A DNA stretch of 64,000 nucleotides, taken from positions 1,325,001 to 1,389,000 of the forward strand of contig BSBK01000760.1 of assembly GCA_027943335.1 (NCBI GenBank), read 5' to 3'. The notes below the pieces were generated by a model that was not told the origin of the DNA, searched no databases, and saw nothing but the letters and a program-made list of their open reading frames with translations. Below, piece by piece: positions 36,478-46,018 of the stretch. The DNA comes from Chamaecyparis obtusa (Eukaryota > Streptophyta > Pinopsida > Cupressales > Cupressaceae). Both the position numbers and the translations under genes were made by a program. Numbering within the stretch: position 1 is the stretch's first letter; each line of letters starts with the position of its first letter.

Positions 36478-37730
36478 CATATTGATAACAACATTGTTTC
36501 TAGAGTAGGCATAATTGACTTTAGCACCCATATTAGGCTGAGAAGAAGAATATTCTTTACCATGTTTAGGAAATGGTTCTTTGAATGTTGTATGATCATT
36601 ATTTCTCTTATGATTGTCAATCATGATGTCTCCTTTATCAATTTTGTCTTGTATGATGTGCTTCAAGAGGATGTAGTTATTAGTCTTATGACCCTTATTG
36701 TGATGGAATTCACAGAAGTTGTTCTCCCTCCACCATTTCAGTTTAGGTTCAGGATCAAAGACTTTCATCTCAGGTAAGTTGATGCTTTTTTTTTCCAATA
36801 GAGTTTTCATGGTAGATTCCAAGGACTCTCCAAGAGGAGTGAATTTTTGATTAGGATTAGTATCCCAAGGGCTATAATCAAATGAATTTTTGTTAGATTT
36901 AGATGTTTTAGCTTCAATAGCATTGATGGCTTGGGTGCCAATAGTGAGATTGAAAGTGGGTGCCTTAGATGGGGCATAAATATTATCAACAATGCCAGCT
37001 ATGATGATGCCTTTATTATTATTCCATTTTTTGTTCTTGTCTTTAGAACTAGATCCAGATTCATACTTGTCCTTCTGAAGTGATATGTCCCTTTTTGCAC
37101 AAGTATTTTCTCAATTTTCATTGAATTTTCTACCATCTTATCAAAGGATGTATGATTTTTCATTTGCAAGTGGTAGTTGAGTTCTAGAACAAGATTGTTG
37201 ATGAAGATTTCTAGCTTCTCAGTTTCTGGAATGGGTCTAGCATATAGAGAAAATTTCTTCCTCCATCTGTTGAGAAATGTCATGAATGGTTCACCTAGAT
37301 ATTGTTTCAGATTGGAGATGTCGATCATTGTGACCTGATGTTGAATATTGTAGGAGTATTATTGATAGAATAGTTTGATTAACTCCTCAAAAGTTTGAAC
37401 CAATAAATGCTTGCTCCTCCCAGAGATTGAGGGAAGAGACACATTAACCAGGTTGGTTCATGCATGAACTCCAAGGATTGAGTACAGAATTCTCTAACAT
37501 GATCTTAAGGATCAGAGTTTCCATCATACTTATCATACTTAGGCATTTCCACTTTTTTAGGGAATGGTGGCATGTACAATTCTTTATCGAATGGAAAAGG
37601 GCATAGAGCTTCCATGGAGAACTCCTTAGGTTCCTTTTCTTTTTCAAGTTTGTTAAGTTTGACTTGCATGGCATTGCATCTATTTCATCATAGCCATGAT
37701 AGGAGTTTCTTCCTCATGTGTAATGATAAT
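36478..37730 (-). pseudogene. gag of element B (5' part)
   Basis: On the minus strand the start region (37,700-37,560) has the EKEPKEFSMEALCPFPFDKE block shared with element C. KKVEMPKYDKYDGNSDP and the capsid-type region follow (37,328-36,999: EPFMTFLNRWRKKFSLYARP, LEIFINNLVLELNYHL). Next comes a zinc-knuckle-like segment (36,822-36,460: NNFCEFHHNKGHKTNN) in which the last Cys is replaced by Tyr. The region is spread over two frames with stops. The N-terminus is cut at 37,731 by copia D. Confidence 0.7.
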
Positions 37731-39222
37731 TGTTAATATGATTTAGAACAATAGAGAGGGGGGGTGAATAAGTTGTTCTCAGGTCCTAATGTATAAAACA
37801 ATCTCATAAAATTATCTTTAAATCAGATCCAAAACCAAAACAAACTCAGTCATCACTGATTCAATAATAGAAACATCTAACAATGCAGTTCACTACCCAG
37901 CTGTAACTTAACTTGTAAAACATAGCAATGTTCAGATTTAAACATCCACACAAGTATAAACACCAAGTTTTATAGTAGAAACCCAATTTGGGAAAAACCA
38001 CTTTGTAACATGCTACTATTATTTTCACTCTTCTGAAGTGAGATTGGTAAAAAGCCAACCCTGTCAAAGGTTACAATACACACTATCAAATGTGGCCTGG
38101 TTAAAAGATTTCAATCACCCTGTTAAAAGTGAGCCTAGTCATAGGACTTACACTCCATTAGAATGCGACCTTATTCAAATGATTTAACATATGACTGTTA
38201 GGTCAACCTCTATAAAAAGGATTTTAATTGTTACAATGGTTAGAAAGTAGGAGCAGTATTATCTAAAAAATATACAACTCACTTTGCAAATATCAGATTT
38301 GATTCCGTACACTAATGCTAGTTTACTGACTTTGAAACTTTTCCATTTCCATCTCTGATCTGCTTAGAACTTTCCTTCAAGCAATCACCACCATTCTCCT
38401 TCAGCCTTTTTTGCTTATTCAGTCAATAAAACTTTCCTCTTCTAGCATTCTCTATTCACCATGTACATACATATCACAATGTTTATTTTCCCTTATATTT
38501 TCCTCAATTAGGTTAACTCATCTTTTGCCACTCAATCTTATTCATAGATCTTAGGGTTTGGTCAGATTCATTGAATCTACCCACTTTATGTTCTTTGGCT
38601 CCTTTTCTAGAATCATCTCAAATCTCTCAAAGATTTACAATAAAACATTTTACAAAGCATTCAATGCTTCCAAACAATCAATAAATAAAGTCAACATGTT
38701 TTACATAATCCAAAAATTCAACAATGTCAACTCCAAAATTAAATTCTCTTCAAATATAAAATTGTTGATGCTTAGTCAATTCTGTGATTGTTCACTCGGT
38801 CTTCATGTAGAACACTCAGTCAATACTAAAACTATCTCCTTGGCTTGCACTGTCTTCCTCGGCAATTTACTGGTGCTTGGTCAACACTATAATTTTTCTC
38901 GACATATACTAACTCGGTCGACACTAACATCAGTCGGCTTAATCATGATTTTTCCATTATTTTCTTAGTTAAGCCTACCAATTTAGTCTTCAGTCTTACT
39001 AAGATAAATAATACATTATCTCATCATAGTGCAACATAGTCAAGTACACTTTGTAGTATCAAGATAACTCAACCTTTCCTTAGGTTCTATTGTTACCAAC
39101 CTTGCTTAGCCCTCTTAGCAACACTCAAATAGATATAGTACTTTCCTAAGTAGCAACAATCTTACCAATTAAGGTTTATCATCAATGACAATACAACAAT
39201 TATTTCAATTTAGTTTCCAACA
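37731..39222 (-). repeat. 3' LTR of copia D
   Basis: 1,492 bp. In element orientation it begins TGTTGGAAACTAAATTG (39,222) and ends ..CATATTAACA (37,731), with a C-run (caccccccc) about 35 bases from the end. It contains the 'ctcggt/cgactgatg'-type words also seen in the copia E LTR, so D and E are related families. Confidence 0.75.
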
Positions 39223-39234
39223 ATCTCCCTCTTT
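39223..39234 (-). other. Polypurine tract of copia D
   Basis: The minus strand reads AAAGAGGGAGAT just upstream of the LTR start TGTTGG, the usual copia arrangement. Confidence 0.8.
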
Positions 39235-39738
39235 GGCATTGATGGCAACACCATATGATATCATCTGAATAACACATGCATTACCAAACAATCCAAAATC
39301 TTATCTGTCCATCAAAAACTTATTTATAATAACCTTAGCTTCATTATGATTCAAAATCTTATAAGCCTCACTCCTATGACCATCAGAAGTATTCAGATCT
39401 TTTGCTATCTTGATTCTACATTTTAGTTCATCATCCTTTTTCCTTTTAGTTCCATCAAATCATCAACTCTTAGGATTTTTTTAGTATCATGTGTTATCAT
39501 ATCAGTACATTCTCCCTCTTTGACAAAAATGCCAAAGCAACAACTAAAACTTACATCCATGAGATGTAGATAATATATGTGCAACTCTGTGTTTCTCCCT
39601 CTATCATCTTGCTTATGACTAATTGCTTTTCTTTTCTTCTCTCCATAACTCTAGGCCAGCCCTAAAGTGTGACAATCTTCTACATCAATTTGTCAAATGT
39701 TTTGCTGTAGCACATTTGATGTAGTGCTCCTAGCTTGT
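39235..39738 (-). other. Untranslated sequence between copia D RNase H and PPT
   Basis: About 500 bases with no ORF of note. It has several 'ctccctctttg'-type pyrimidine tracts (near 39,512 and 39,592) that look like extra polypurine tracts on the minus strand. Confidence 0.45.
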
Positions 39739-39879
39739 CTAAGCAGCCTTAGTTAGGGGAAGAACCCCTAATTGACTTCTCAAATACTCATGAGCTTCTC
39801 TGGGTAAAGATTTAGTGAATATGTCTGCTAGTTGCTCTTTTGTATTCACATATTCCATTCAGACTTCTTTGTCTTGTAC
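39739..39879 (-). pseudogene. Copia D RNase H C-terminus
   Basis: The minus-strand frame reads EYVNTKEQLADIFTKSLPRE then AHEYLRSQLGVLP and ends at TAG (39,741-39,739). It is the C-terminal signature of copia RNase H. An upstream TGA probably derives from CGA. The reading stops at the copia E boundary. Confidence 0.85.
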
Positions 39880-41128
39880 TGTTGGAAACAATTGTCTGAA
39901 GAAAATTGCTACTCAATTATGTATTGTCTTTGATGTCACACTATGTCATAGTCCGCAGCAATCAGCTCCTACCGAGCTCAGTCAGTCTGCCAGATAGGAA
40001 TATTAATGCTTACCGAGTCCACTCGGTTATCGAAGAAAAGTAGTATTTACCGAGTCCACTCGGTTATCGAAGAAAAGTAGTATTTACCGAGTTCACTCGG
40101 TTGCCGAAGAAAAGTAGTATTTACCGAGTTCACTCGGTTGCCGAAGAAAAGATAGTGTTTACCGAGTTCAGTCGGTCATCGAGAAAAGATAGTGTTTACC
40201 GAGTTCTGTCGGTTATCAAAGGTAAAGAATTGTCGGTGTTTACCGAGTTCCCTCAGTCACCGAAAGATTATAGAAAGTTATGGTTACCGAGCACTGTCGG
40301 CCCTTGAAGGATTTTTGCAAATAGAGTTTACTTAATTCAGCTGACTGTTATACTAAATATTGTCGATTTGACTAATCCAAAATCATATAAATAAAAGGTC
40401 AAATGTGAAAAGTAATAATAAAATAGCAGAAGATTTACAGAAGAAAAGAAGGAAAGGTATATGCCAATTTGTGAAGGATGTTCAGATATCCTTGAGGAGC
40501 AGCAGAGATTTATTTGATCAGAAAGGATCAGAATTATGCAGAATAGAGATCTGTAATTAGCAAGACAGTTGCATTATTATACAGGTTACTTTCTCATTGT
40601 TACCTTCTTATCATTGTAACAGTGAATTCTAAATCTCTTAACCGAGTTGGTTTAACAACCATAATGTAAATCCTCTAACAAGGTGACAATTCCATTGAAT
40701 TGTTTTCAAGACCTCTTACCAGGCCACTCCTTGCAGGGTGTTTTAAATCCTCTAACAAGGTCACACCTAACAGTGTGTTTTGTAACCTTTTACCGGGTTG
40801 GCTTCTAACCGGGCATCACTTCAGAAAAGTGAAAATCAGTATCTAGATACATTGGTGGTTTTTCCCATATTGGGTTTCCACGTTAAATCTTGTGTCTCTT
40901 GTGTTCTTAATTGCTTTCTCAATCATTTACATGTGCTGATGAATATCTAAAGATAATATTGATAATACTTTCTGCATCTTCAAAGTTACTGCAATCTATT
41001 TACCGAGTGCTAAAACAGATAACAGTGTTAAGATATCCTAAGGGATCTGCAAAGAATAAATTGTGAAGTGTTTTTATGGTTGACTGATTCACCCCCCCCC
41101 TCTCAGTCACTTCACCCATATTCCATCA
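39880..41128 (+). repeat. 5' LTR of copia E
   Basis: Begins TGTTGGAAAC and ends ..CATATTCCATCA, so the terminal inverted repeat is slightly degraded. Near the end is the copia-typical C-run (accccccccc, about 41,091). The 5' half contains the 37-44 bp palindromic tandem repeats described separately. Confidence 0.85.
40009..40310 (+). repeat. Tandem ACCGAG..CTCGGT palindromes in copia E LTR
   Basis: Eight consecutive units start with ACCGAG at 40,012, 40,049, 40,086, 40,123, 40,161, 40,198, 40,242 and 40,286. Spacing is 37 bases for most, then 44. The first units have a perfect arm pair ACCGAGTnnACTCGGT, followed by 'tatcgaagaaaagtagtatt'. Arms degrade towards the right. A related single copy is at 39,971. 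Confidence 0.9.
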
Positions 41129-41130
41129 AT

Positions 41131-41142
41131 TGGTATCAGAGC
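41131..41142 (+). other. Primer binding site of copia E
   Basis: TGGTATCAGAGC, exactly the plant copia PBS complementary to initiator tRNA-Met, two bases after the LTR. Confidence 0.95.
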
Positions 41143-41190
41143 TTTTGGTGCTTGCAGGAAGGGTTTCAAGGACCTAAGCTAAAGATCAGG

Positions 41191-41366
41191 ATGTCTTACA
41201 AGAGGGAAATTCCAAAGCTTAACAGAGATAACTTTTCAGCATGGCAAGGTCTCATGCGACTTCATCTGGCTTCCATTGGTGATTCAGGATGCAAATACAT
41301 TGATGAAGAATACACAATTCCTAATGGCGCATTAACTGTTGAAGACATTGCAGATAAAAAGACTCA
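41191..41366 (+). pseudogene. Copia E gag N-terminus, truncated
   Basis: The ATG at 41,191 opens a frame beginning MSYKREIPKLNRDNFSAWQG, the usual start of copia gag (a substrate-like FSAW block then a LTVEDIADKK block). Homology ends around 41,366. The few further codons before TGA at 41,392 belong to the adjoining DNA transposon. Confidence 0.8.
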
Positions 41367-41389
41367 CACTAATACATTTGGGGTCATTT

Positions 41390-41690
41390 TCTGACGGCTA
41401 TGTGTCGCAATTGCGACAGCTATGTGTCGTAATAGCAACACCCATAGACGTCGCTATTTTTTAGTCGCAAATTGCGACGTCTATGCGTAGCCGTCGCAAT
41501 TGTGACACATATCCGTCGCAATGTGACTAAGATTTAAGAAGCGGCATGGCCGTCGCCCCCCCATCGCATGGCTTCGGAGGGCCGTCGCAATCGCGACGGA
41601 CCTCCCAAGCAATTGCGACGGGTGCCTGCATCGCATTGCGACGGGTTTTCGTCGCAATTGCGACGCCCATGGGTGGATTAAAAAAAATAA
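41390..41690. repeat. GTCGCAATTGCGAC palindromic subterminal region
   Basis: About 300 unusually G/C-rich bases in an A/T-rich window, built from 'gtcgcaa', 'ttgcgac', 'gacggc' and 'gccgtcgc' words in both orientations, including perfect palindromes such as GTCGCAATTGCGAC near 41,651. Such clustered inverted words are characteristic of CACTA subterminal regions, where the transposon-encoded TNPA-type protein binds. Confidence 0.65.
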
Positions 41691-41754
41691 ATTAATTTAA
41701 TACATTGCTAATGAACCACATTAATGCTTTTTTCTTTCAACAAATGAGGACAGC

Positions 41755-42123
41755 CACTGTAAAGACAACATGATAATGTACACTCACTGTAAGGACAGTC
41801 ACAAATGAGGACATCTCATAGTGACTGTCCCTAGTGTAATTGCCACTTGAATGTATTGCTATTCAGCCACATTAATGCTTTTCTTCTTCAACAAATGACG
41901 ATAGTCACTGTAAAGACAACATGATAATGTACACTCACTGTGAGTGTACATTATCATGTTGTCTTTACAGTGACTATCCTCATTTGTTGAAGAAGAAAAG
42001 CATTAATGTGGCTGAATAGCAATACATTCAAGTGGCAATTACACTAGGGACAGTCACTGTGAGATGTCCTCATTTGTGACTGTCCTTACAGTGAGTGTAC
42101 ATTATCATGTTGTCTTTACAGTG
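41755..42123. repeat. Near-perfect 369-bp palindrome
   Basis: Arms of about 184 bases mirror each other around 41,939 (ACACTCAC-T-GTGAGTGT), with only two or three mismatches found by eye. The RNA or single-stranded DNA would form a long uninterrupted hairpin. Confidence 0.85.
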
Positions 42124-42357
42124 TCAATATATGCATTATTACTTAAACTGAAGAGTACTCTAAATAATATGTCATTGTGGAGTTCTGATTGCTTCCAATT
42201 TGATATACGCTTGTTCTACTTATGTATCCAGCATCATGTAAGAAAAGTTGATGCTTTTAAATAGATTCATTTAGCCATGAAATGCCTGTGCATGTTACAT
42301 ACAAGATTCCAAGGCCCAAAACTGATTACTCATTATAATTCATGTACAGAATGATAA

Positions 42358-42621
42358 TCAACCACAACGAGGCATGCATAGGCGCTGCTTAGATTTTGAG
42401 GCATCAGAAGCTCGTAGAAGAAACTTGACCAATGGCTCATGGAATGCAACAAACTTATTGCCTAAAACAGGAGCATTGGTAACCACAGATGATGGTTTTG
42501 AAAAGAACACTTCACCATCAATGTCACGTGAGGGAACTGCAATTTCTGATGGCAAGTAACTTGTAGTATATAAGAGAGATGCAGGTACAGATGCTAGGAA
42601 TACATTGCTAATGAACCACAT
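42358..42621 (-). pseudogene. Possible captured gene fragment
   Basis: The only non-repetitive island in the outer arm (42,124-42,598) holds a minus-strand ORF of 87 codons with ordinary protein composition (around VLGNKFVAFHEPLVKFLLRA), which overlaps the repeat at its 5' end. I do not recognise it. A plant exon picked up by the transposon, as CACTA elements often do, would fit, but chance is not excluded. Confidence 0.3.
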
Positions 42622-42764
42622 TAATGCTTTTTTCTTTCAACAAATGAGGACAGTCACTTTAAAGACAACATGATAATGTACACTCACTGTAAGGATAGTC
42701 ACAAATGATGACATCTCACAGTGACTGTCCCTTGTGTAATTGCCACTTGAATGTATTGCTATTC

Positions 42765-45630
42765 AGCCACATTAATGCTTTTCTTCTTCAACAAATGAGG
42801 ATAGTCACTCTAAAGACAACATGATAATGTACACGGGCTGTAAGTGTACATTATCATGTTGTCTTTACAGTGACTGTCCTCCTTCAAGTGGCAATTACAC
42901 AAGGGACAGTCACTGTAAAGGCAACATGATAATGTAGAGAAACGTTGTCATTTGTATTTTCAACAGTGCCGAGAGAGATTCCCTCCGTGAAATCACAGCT
43001 ACAATTTCTGAGTACGTTGGGTTTATTTTTCTTTTGCCATTATTATGTAATCTGGTATTCAGCTATTACAGAGCTAAAATACCCAGAAATGAGGACATAT
43101 CTGTGTTGAATTTATTGTTAGCGGCTCTGGTTATTTAGAAGTTTAATTTTATTTGTTCATCTTTCAAGCACAAACGTTTTATGGACCGTAACATCTTCAT
43201 TGTTTCGGGTATGCAATGAAATAGCTGTAACTTGCAACTACCTTCACGGTACTTGTGTACATTATCATGTTGTCTTTACAGTGACTGTCCTCATTCAAGT
43301 GGCAATTACACAAGGGATAGTCACTATGAGATGTCCTCATTTGTGACAAGGACAGTCACACATGAGGACATCTCACAGTGACTGTCCCTTGTGTAATTGC
43401 CACTTGAATGTATTGCTATTCAACCACATTTATGGGCCCGTTTGGACCCCAGCACACAGTAGCATCTACAGAGAAGAATATCCCAGGTGTAACAAGTTGT
43501 AAGAATATACCAACAGTTCTAAGAAGTTCCCTAGCACATAGTAGCATCTACAAAGAAGAATATACAACATGAGGGCAGCCACTGTAAAGACAACATGATA
43601 ATGTACACTCATTGTATGTGTACATTATCATGTTGTCTTTATAGTGACTGTCCTCATTCAAGTGGCAATTACAGAAGGGACAGTCATTGTGAGATGTCCT
43701 CATTTGTGACAAGGATAGTCACACATGAGGACATCTCACAGTGATCGATTGTCCCTTGTGTAATTGCCACTTGAATGTATTTCTATTGAACCACATTAAT
43801 GCTTTTCTTCTTCAACAAATGAGGACAGTCACTCTAAAGACAACATGATAATGTACACTCATTGTAAGGATAGTCACAAATGAGGACATCTCACAGTGAC
43901 TGTCCCTTGTGTAATTGCCACTTGAATTACACAAGGGACAGTCATTGTGAGATGTCCTCATTTGTGACAAGGATAGTCACACATGAGGACATCTCACAGT
44001 GATCGATTGTCCCTTGTGTAATTGCCACTTGAATGTATTGCTATTGAACCACATTAATGCTTTTCTTCTTCAACAAATGAGGACAGTCACTCTAAAGACA
44101 ACATGATAATGTACACTCACTGTAAGGACAGTCACAAATGAGGACATCTCACAGTGACTGTCCCTTGTGTGATTGCCACTTGAATGTATTGCTATTCAGC
44201 CACATTAATGCTTTTCTTCTTCAACAAATGAGGATAGTCACTCTAAAGACAACATGATAATGTACACGGGCTGTAAGTGTACATTATCATGTTGTCTTTA
44301 CAGTGACTATCCTCCTTTAAGTGGCAATTACACAAGGGACAGTCACTGTAAAGGCAACATGATAATGTAGAGAAACATTGTCATTTGTATTTTCAACAGT
44401 GCCGAGAGAGATTCCCTCCGCGAAATCACAGCTACAATTTCTGAGTACGTTGGGTTTATTTTTCTTTTGTCATTATTATGTAATCTGGTATTCAGCTGTT
44501 ACAGAGCTAAAATACCCAAAAATGAGGACATATCTGTGTTGAATTTATTGTTAGCGGCTCTGGTTATTTAGAAGTTTAATTTTATTTGTTCATCTTTCAA
44601 GCACAAACATTTTGTGGACCGTAACATCTTCATTGTTTCGGGTATGCAATGAAACAGCCGTAACTTGCAACTACCTTCATGGTACTTGTGTACATTATCA
44701 TGTTGTCTTTACAGTGACTGTCCTCATTCAAGTGGCAATTATACAAGGGACAGTCACTGTGAGATGTCCTCATTTGTGACAAGGACAGTCACACACGAGG
44801 ACATCTCACAGTGACTGTCCCTTGTGTAATTGCCACTTGAATGTATTGCTATTCAACCACATTTATGGGCCCGTTTGGACCCCAGCACACAGTAGCATCT
44901 ACAGAGAAGAATATCCCAGGTGTAACAAGTTGTAAGAATATACCAACAGTTCTAAGAAGTTCCCTAGCACATAGTAGCATCTACAGAGAAGAATATACAA
45001 CATGAGGGCAGCCACTGTAAAGACAAAATGATAATGTACACTCATTGTATGTGTACATTATCATGTTGTCTTTACAGTGACTGTCCTCATTCAAGTGGCA
45101 ATTACAGAAGGGACAGTCATTGTGAGATGTCCTCATTTGTGACAAGGATAGTCACACATGAGGACATCTCACAGTGATCGATTGTCCCTTGTGTAATTTC
45201 CACTTGAATGTATTGCTATTGAACCACATTAATGCTTTTCTTCTTCAACAAATGAGGACAGTCACTCTAAAGACAACATGATAATGTACACTCATTGTAA
45301 GGACAGTCACAAATGAGGACATCTCACAGTGACTGTCCCTTGTGTAATTGCCACTTGAATTACACAAGGGACAGTCATTGTGAGATGTCCTCATTTGTGA
45401 CAAGGATAGTCACACATGAGGACATCTCACAGTGATCGATTGTCCCTTGTGTAATTGCCACTTGATTGTATTGCTATTCAACCACATTAATGCTTTTCTT
45501 CTTCAACAAATGAGGACAGTCACTCTAAAGACAACATGATAATGTACACTCACTGTAAGGACAGTCACAAATGAGGACATCTCACAGTGACTGTCCCTTG
45601 TGTGATTGCCACTTGAATGTATTGCTATTC
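42765..45630. repeat. Two tandem copies of a 1,433-bp higher-order unit
   Basis: Copy 1 is 42,765-44,197 and copy 2 is 44,198-45,630. The marker 'agagaaac.ttgtcatttg' lies at 42,936 and 44,369 and 'tatgggcccgtttggacc' at 43,431 and 44,864, both exactly 1,433 apart. A third, partial copy starts at 45,631. The copies differ by only scattered substitutions, so the duplication is recent compared with the retroelements. Confidence 0.9.
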
Positions 45631-46018
45631 AGCCACATTAATGCTTTTCTTCTTCAACAAATGAGGATAGTCACTCTAAAGACAACATGATAATGTACAC
45701 GGGCTGTAAGTGTACATTATCATGTTGTCTTTACAGTGACTGTCCTCATTCAAGTGGAAATTAAACAAGGGACAGTCACTGTGAGATGTCCTCATTTGTG
45801 ACAAGGACAGTCACACATGAGGACATCTCACAGTGACTGTCCCTTGTGTAATTGCCACTTGAATGTATTTCTATTCAACCACATTTATGGGCCCGTTTGG
45901 ACCGCGGCACATAGTAGCATCTACAGAGAAGAATATCCCAGGTGTAACAAGTTGTAAGAATATACCAACAGTTCTAAGAAGTTCCCTAGCACATAGTAGC
46001 ATCTACAGAGAAGAATAT

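Larger units (their letters stand above)
20292..37730 (-). mobile_element. Element B: Ty3/gypsy (Tat-like) retrotransposon, split by copia F
   Basis: A minus-strand element with 3' LTR (20,292-21,567), PPT (21,568-21,581), 3' untranslated region, integrase, two RNase H domains, RT, linker, protease and gag. The gag/protease boundary is interrupted by copia element F (29,604-36,472). Joining the two flanks restores a continuous reading across the junction. Its 5' end is missing: at 37,731 the LTR of copia D begins and no 5' LTR is found further right. It is better preserved than element A (intact YVDD and DD35E motifs) but has stops and at least one frameshift. Confidence 0.8.
37731..39879 (-). 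mobile_element. Copia D: 3' part of a Ty1/copia retrotransposon
   Basis: A minus-strand element with its 3' LTR at 37,731-39,222, a PPT at 39,223-39,234 and the end of the RNase H frame at 39,879-39,739. The rest of the element is missing because copia E begins at 39,880. It inserted into, and now terminates, the 5' side of gypsy element B. Confidence 0.8.
39880..41366 (+). mobile_element. Copia E: 5' part of a Ty1/copia retrotransposon
   Basis: A plus-strand element inserted into the RNase H of copia D. It has a 1,249-bp LTR (39,880-41,128), a perfect initiator-tRNA-Met PBS (41,131-41,142) and the first 58 codons of gag. The reading ends at about 41,366, where a putative CACTA terminus begins. 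No continuation of gag is seen anywhere to the right in this window. Confidence 0.8.
41700..46018. repeat. Left repeat arm, outer block
   Basis: Built from a few modules in both orientations: 'taaagacaacatgataatgt', 'ggacagtcac..gaggacatct', 'cagtgactgtcccttgtgta', 'attgccacttgaatgtattg' and 'ccacattaatgcttttcttc'. The word GGACAGTCAC or its complement recurs dozens of times. 41,755-42,123 is a near-perfect palindrome centred at 41,939. 42,765-45,630 is two tandem 1,433-bp copies. Separate segments within it ('tgccgagagagattccctcc', 'gggcccgtttggacc') have inverted partners in the right arm. I see no gene here except the possible fragment at 42,358-42,621. Confidence 0.85.

Noticed and set aside
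41700..46018. CRISPR-like or satellite array
   Set aside because: Repeats occur in both orientations with no constant spacers, in plant DNA; the mirrored order and flanking transposase fit a DNA transposon better.
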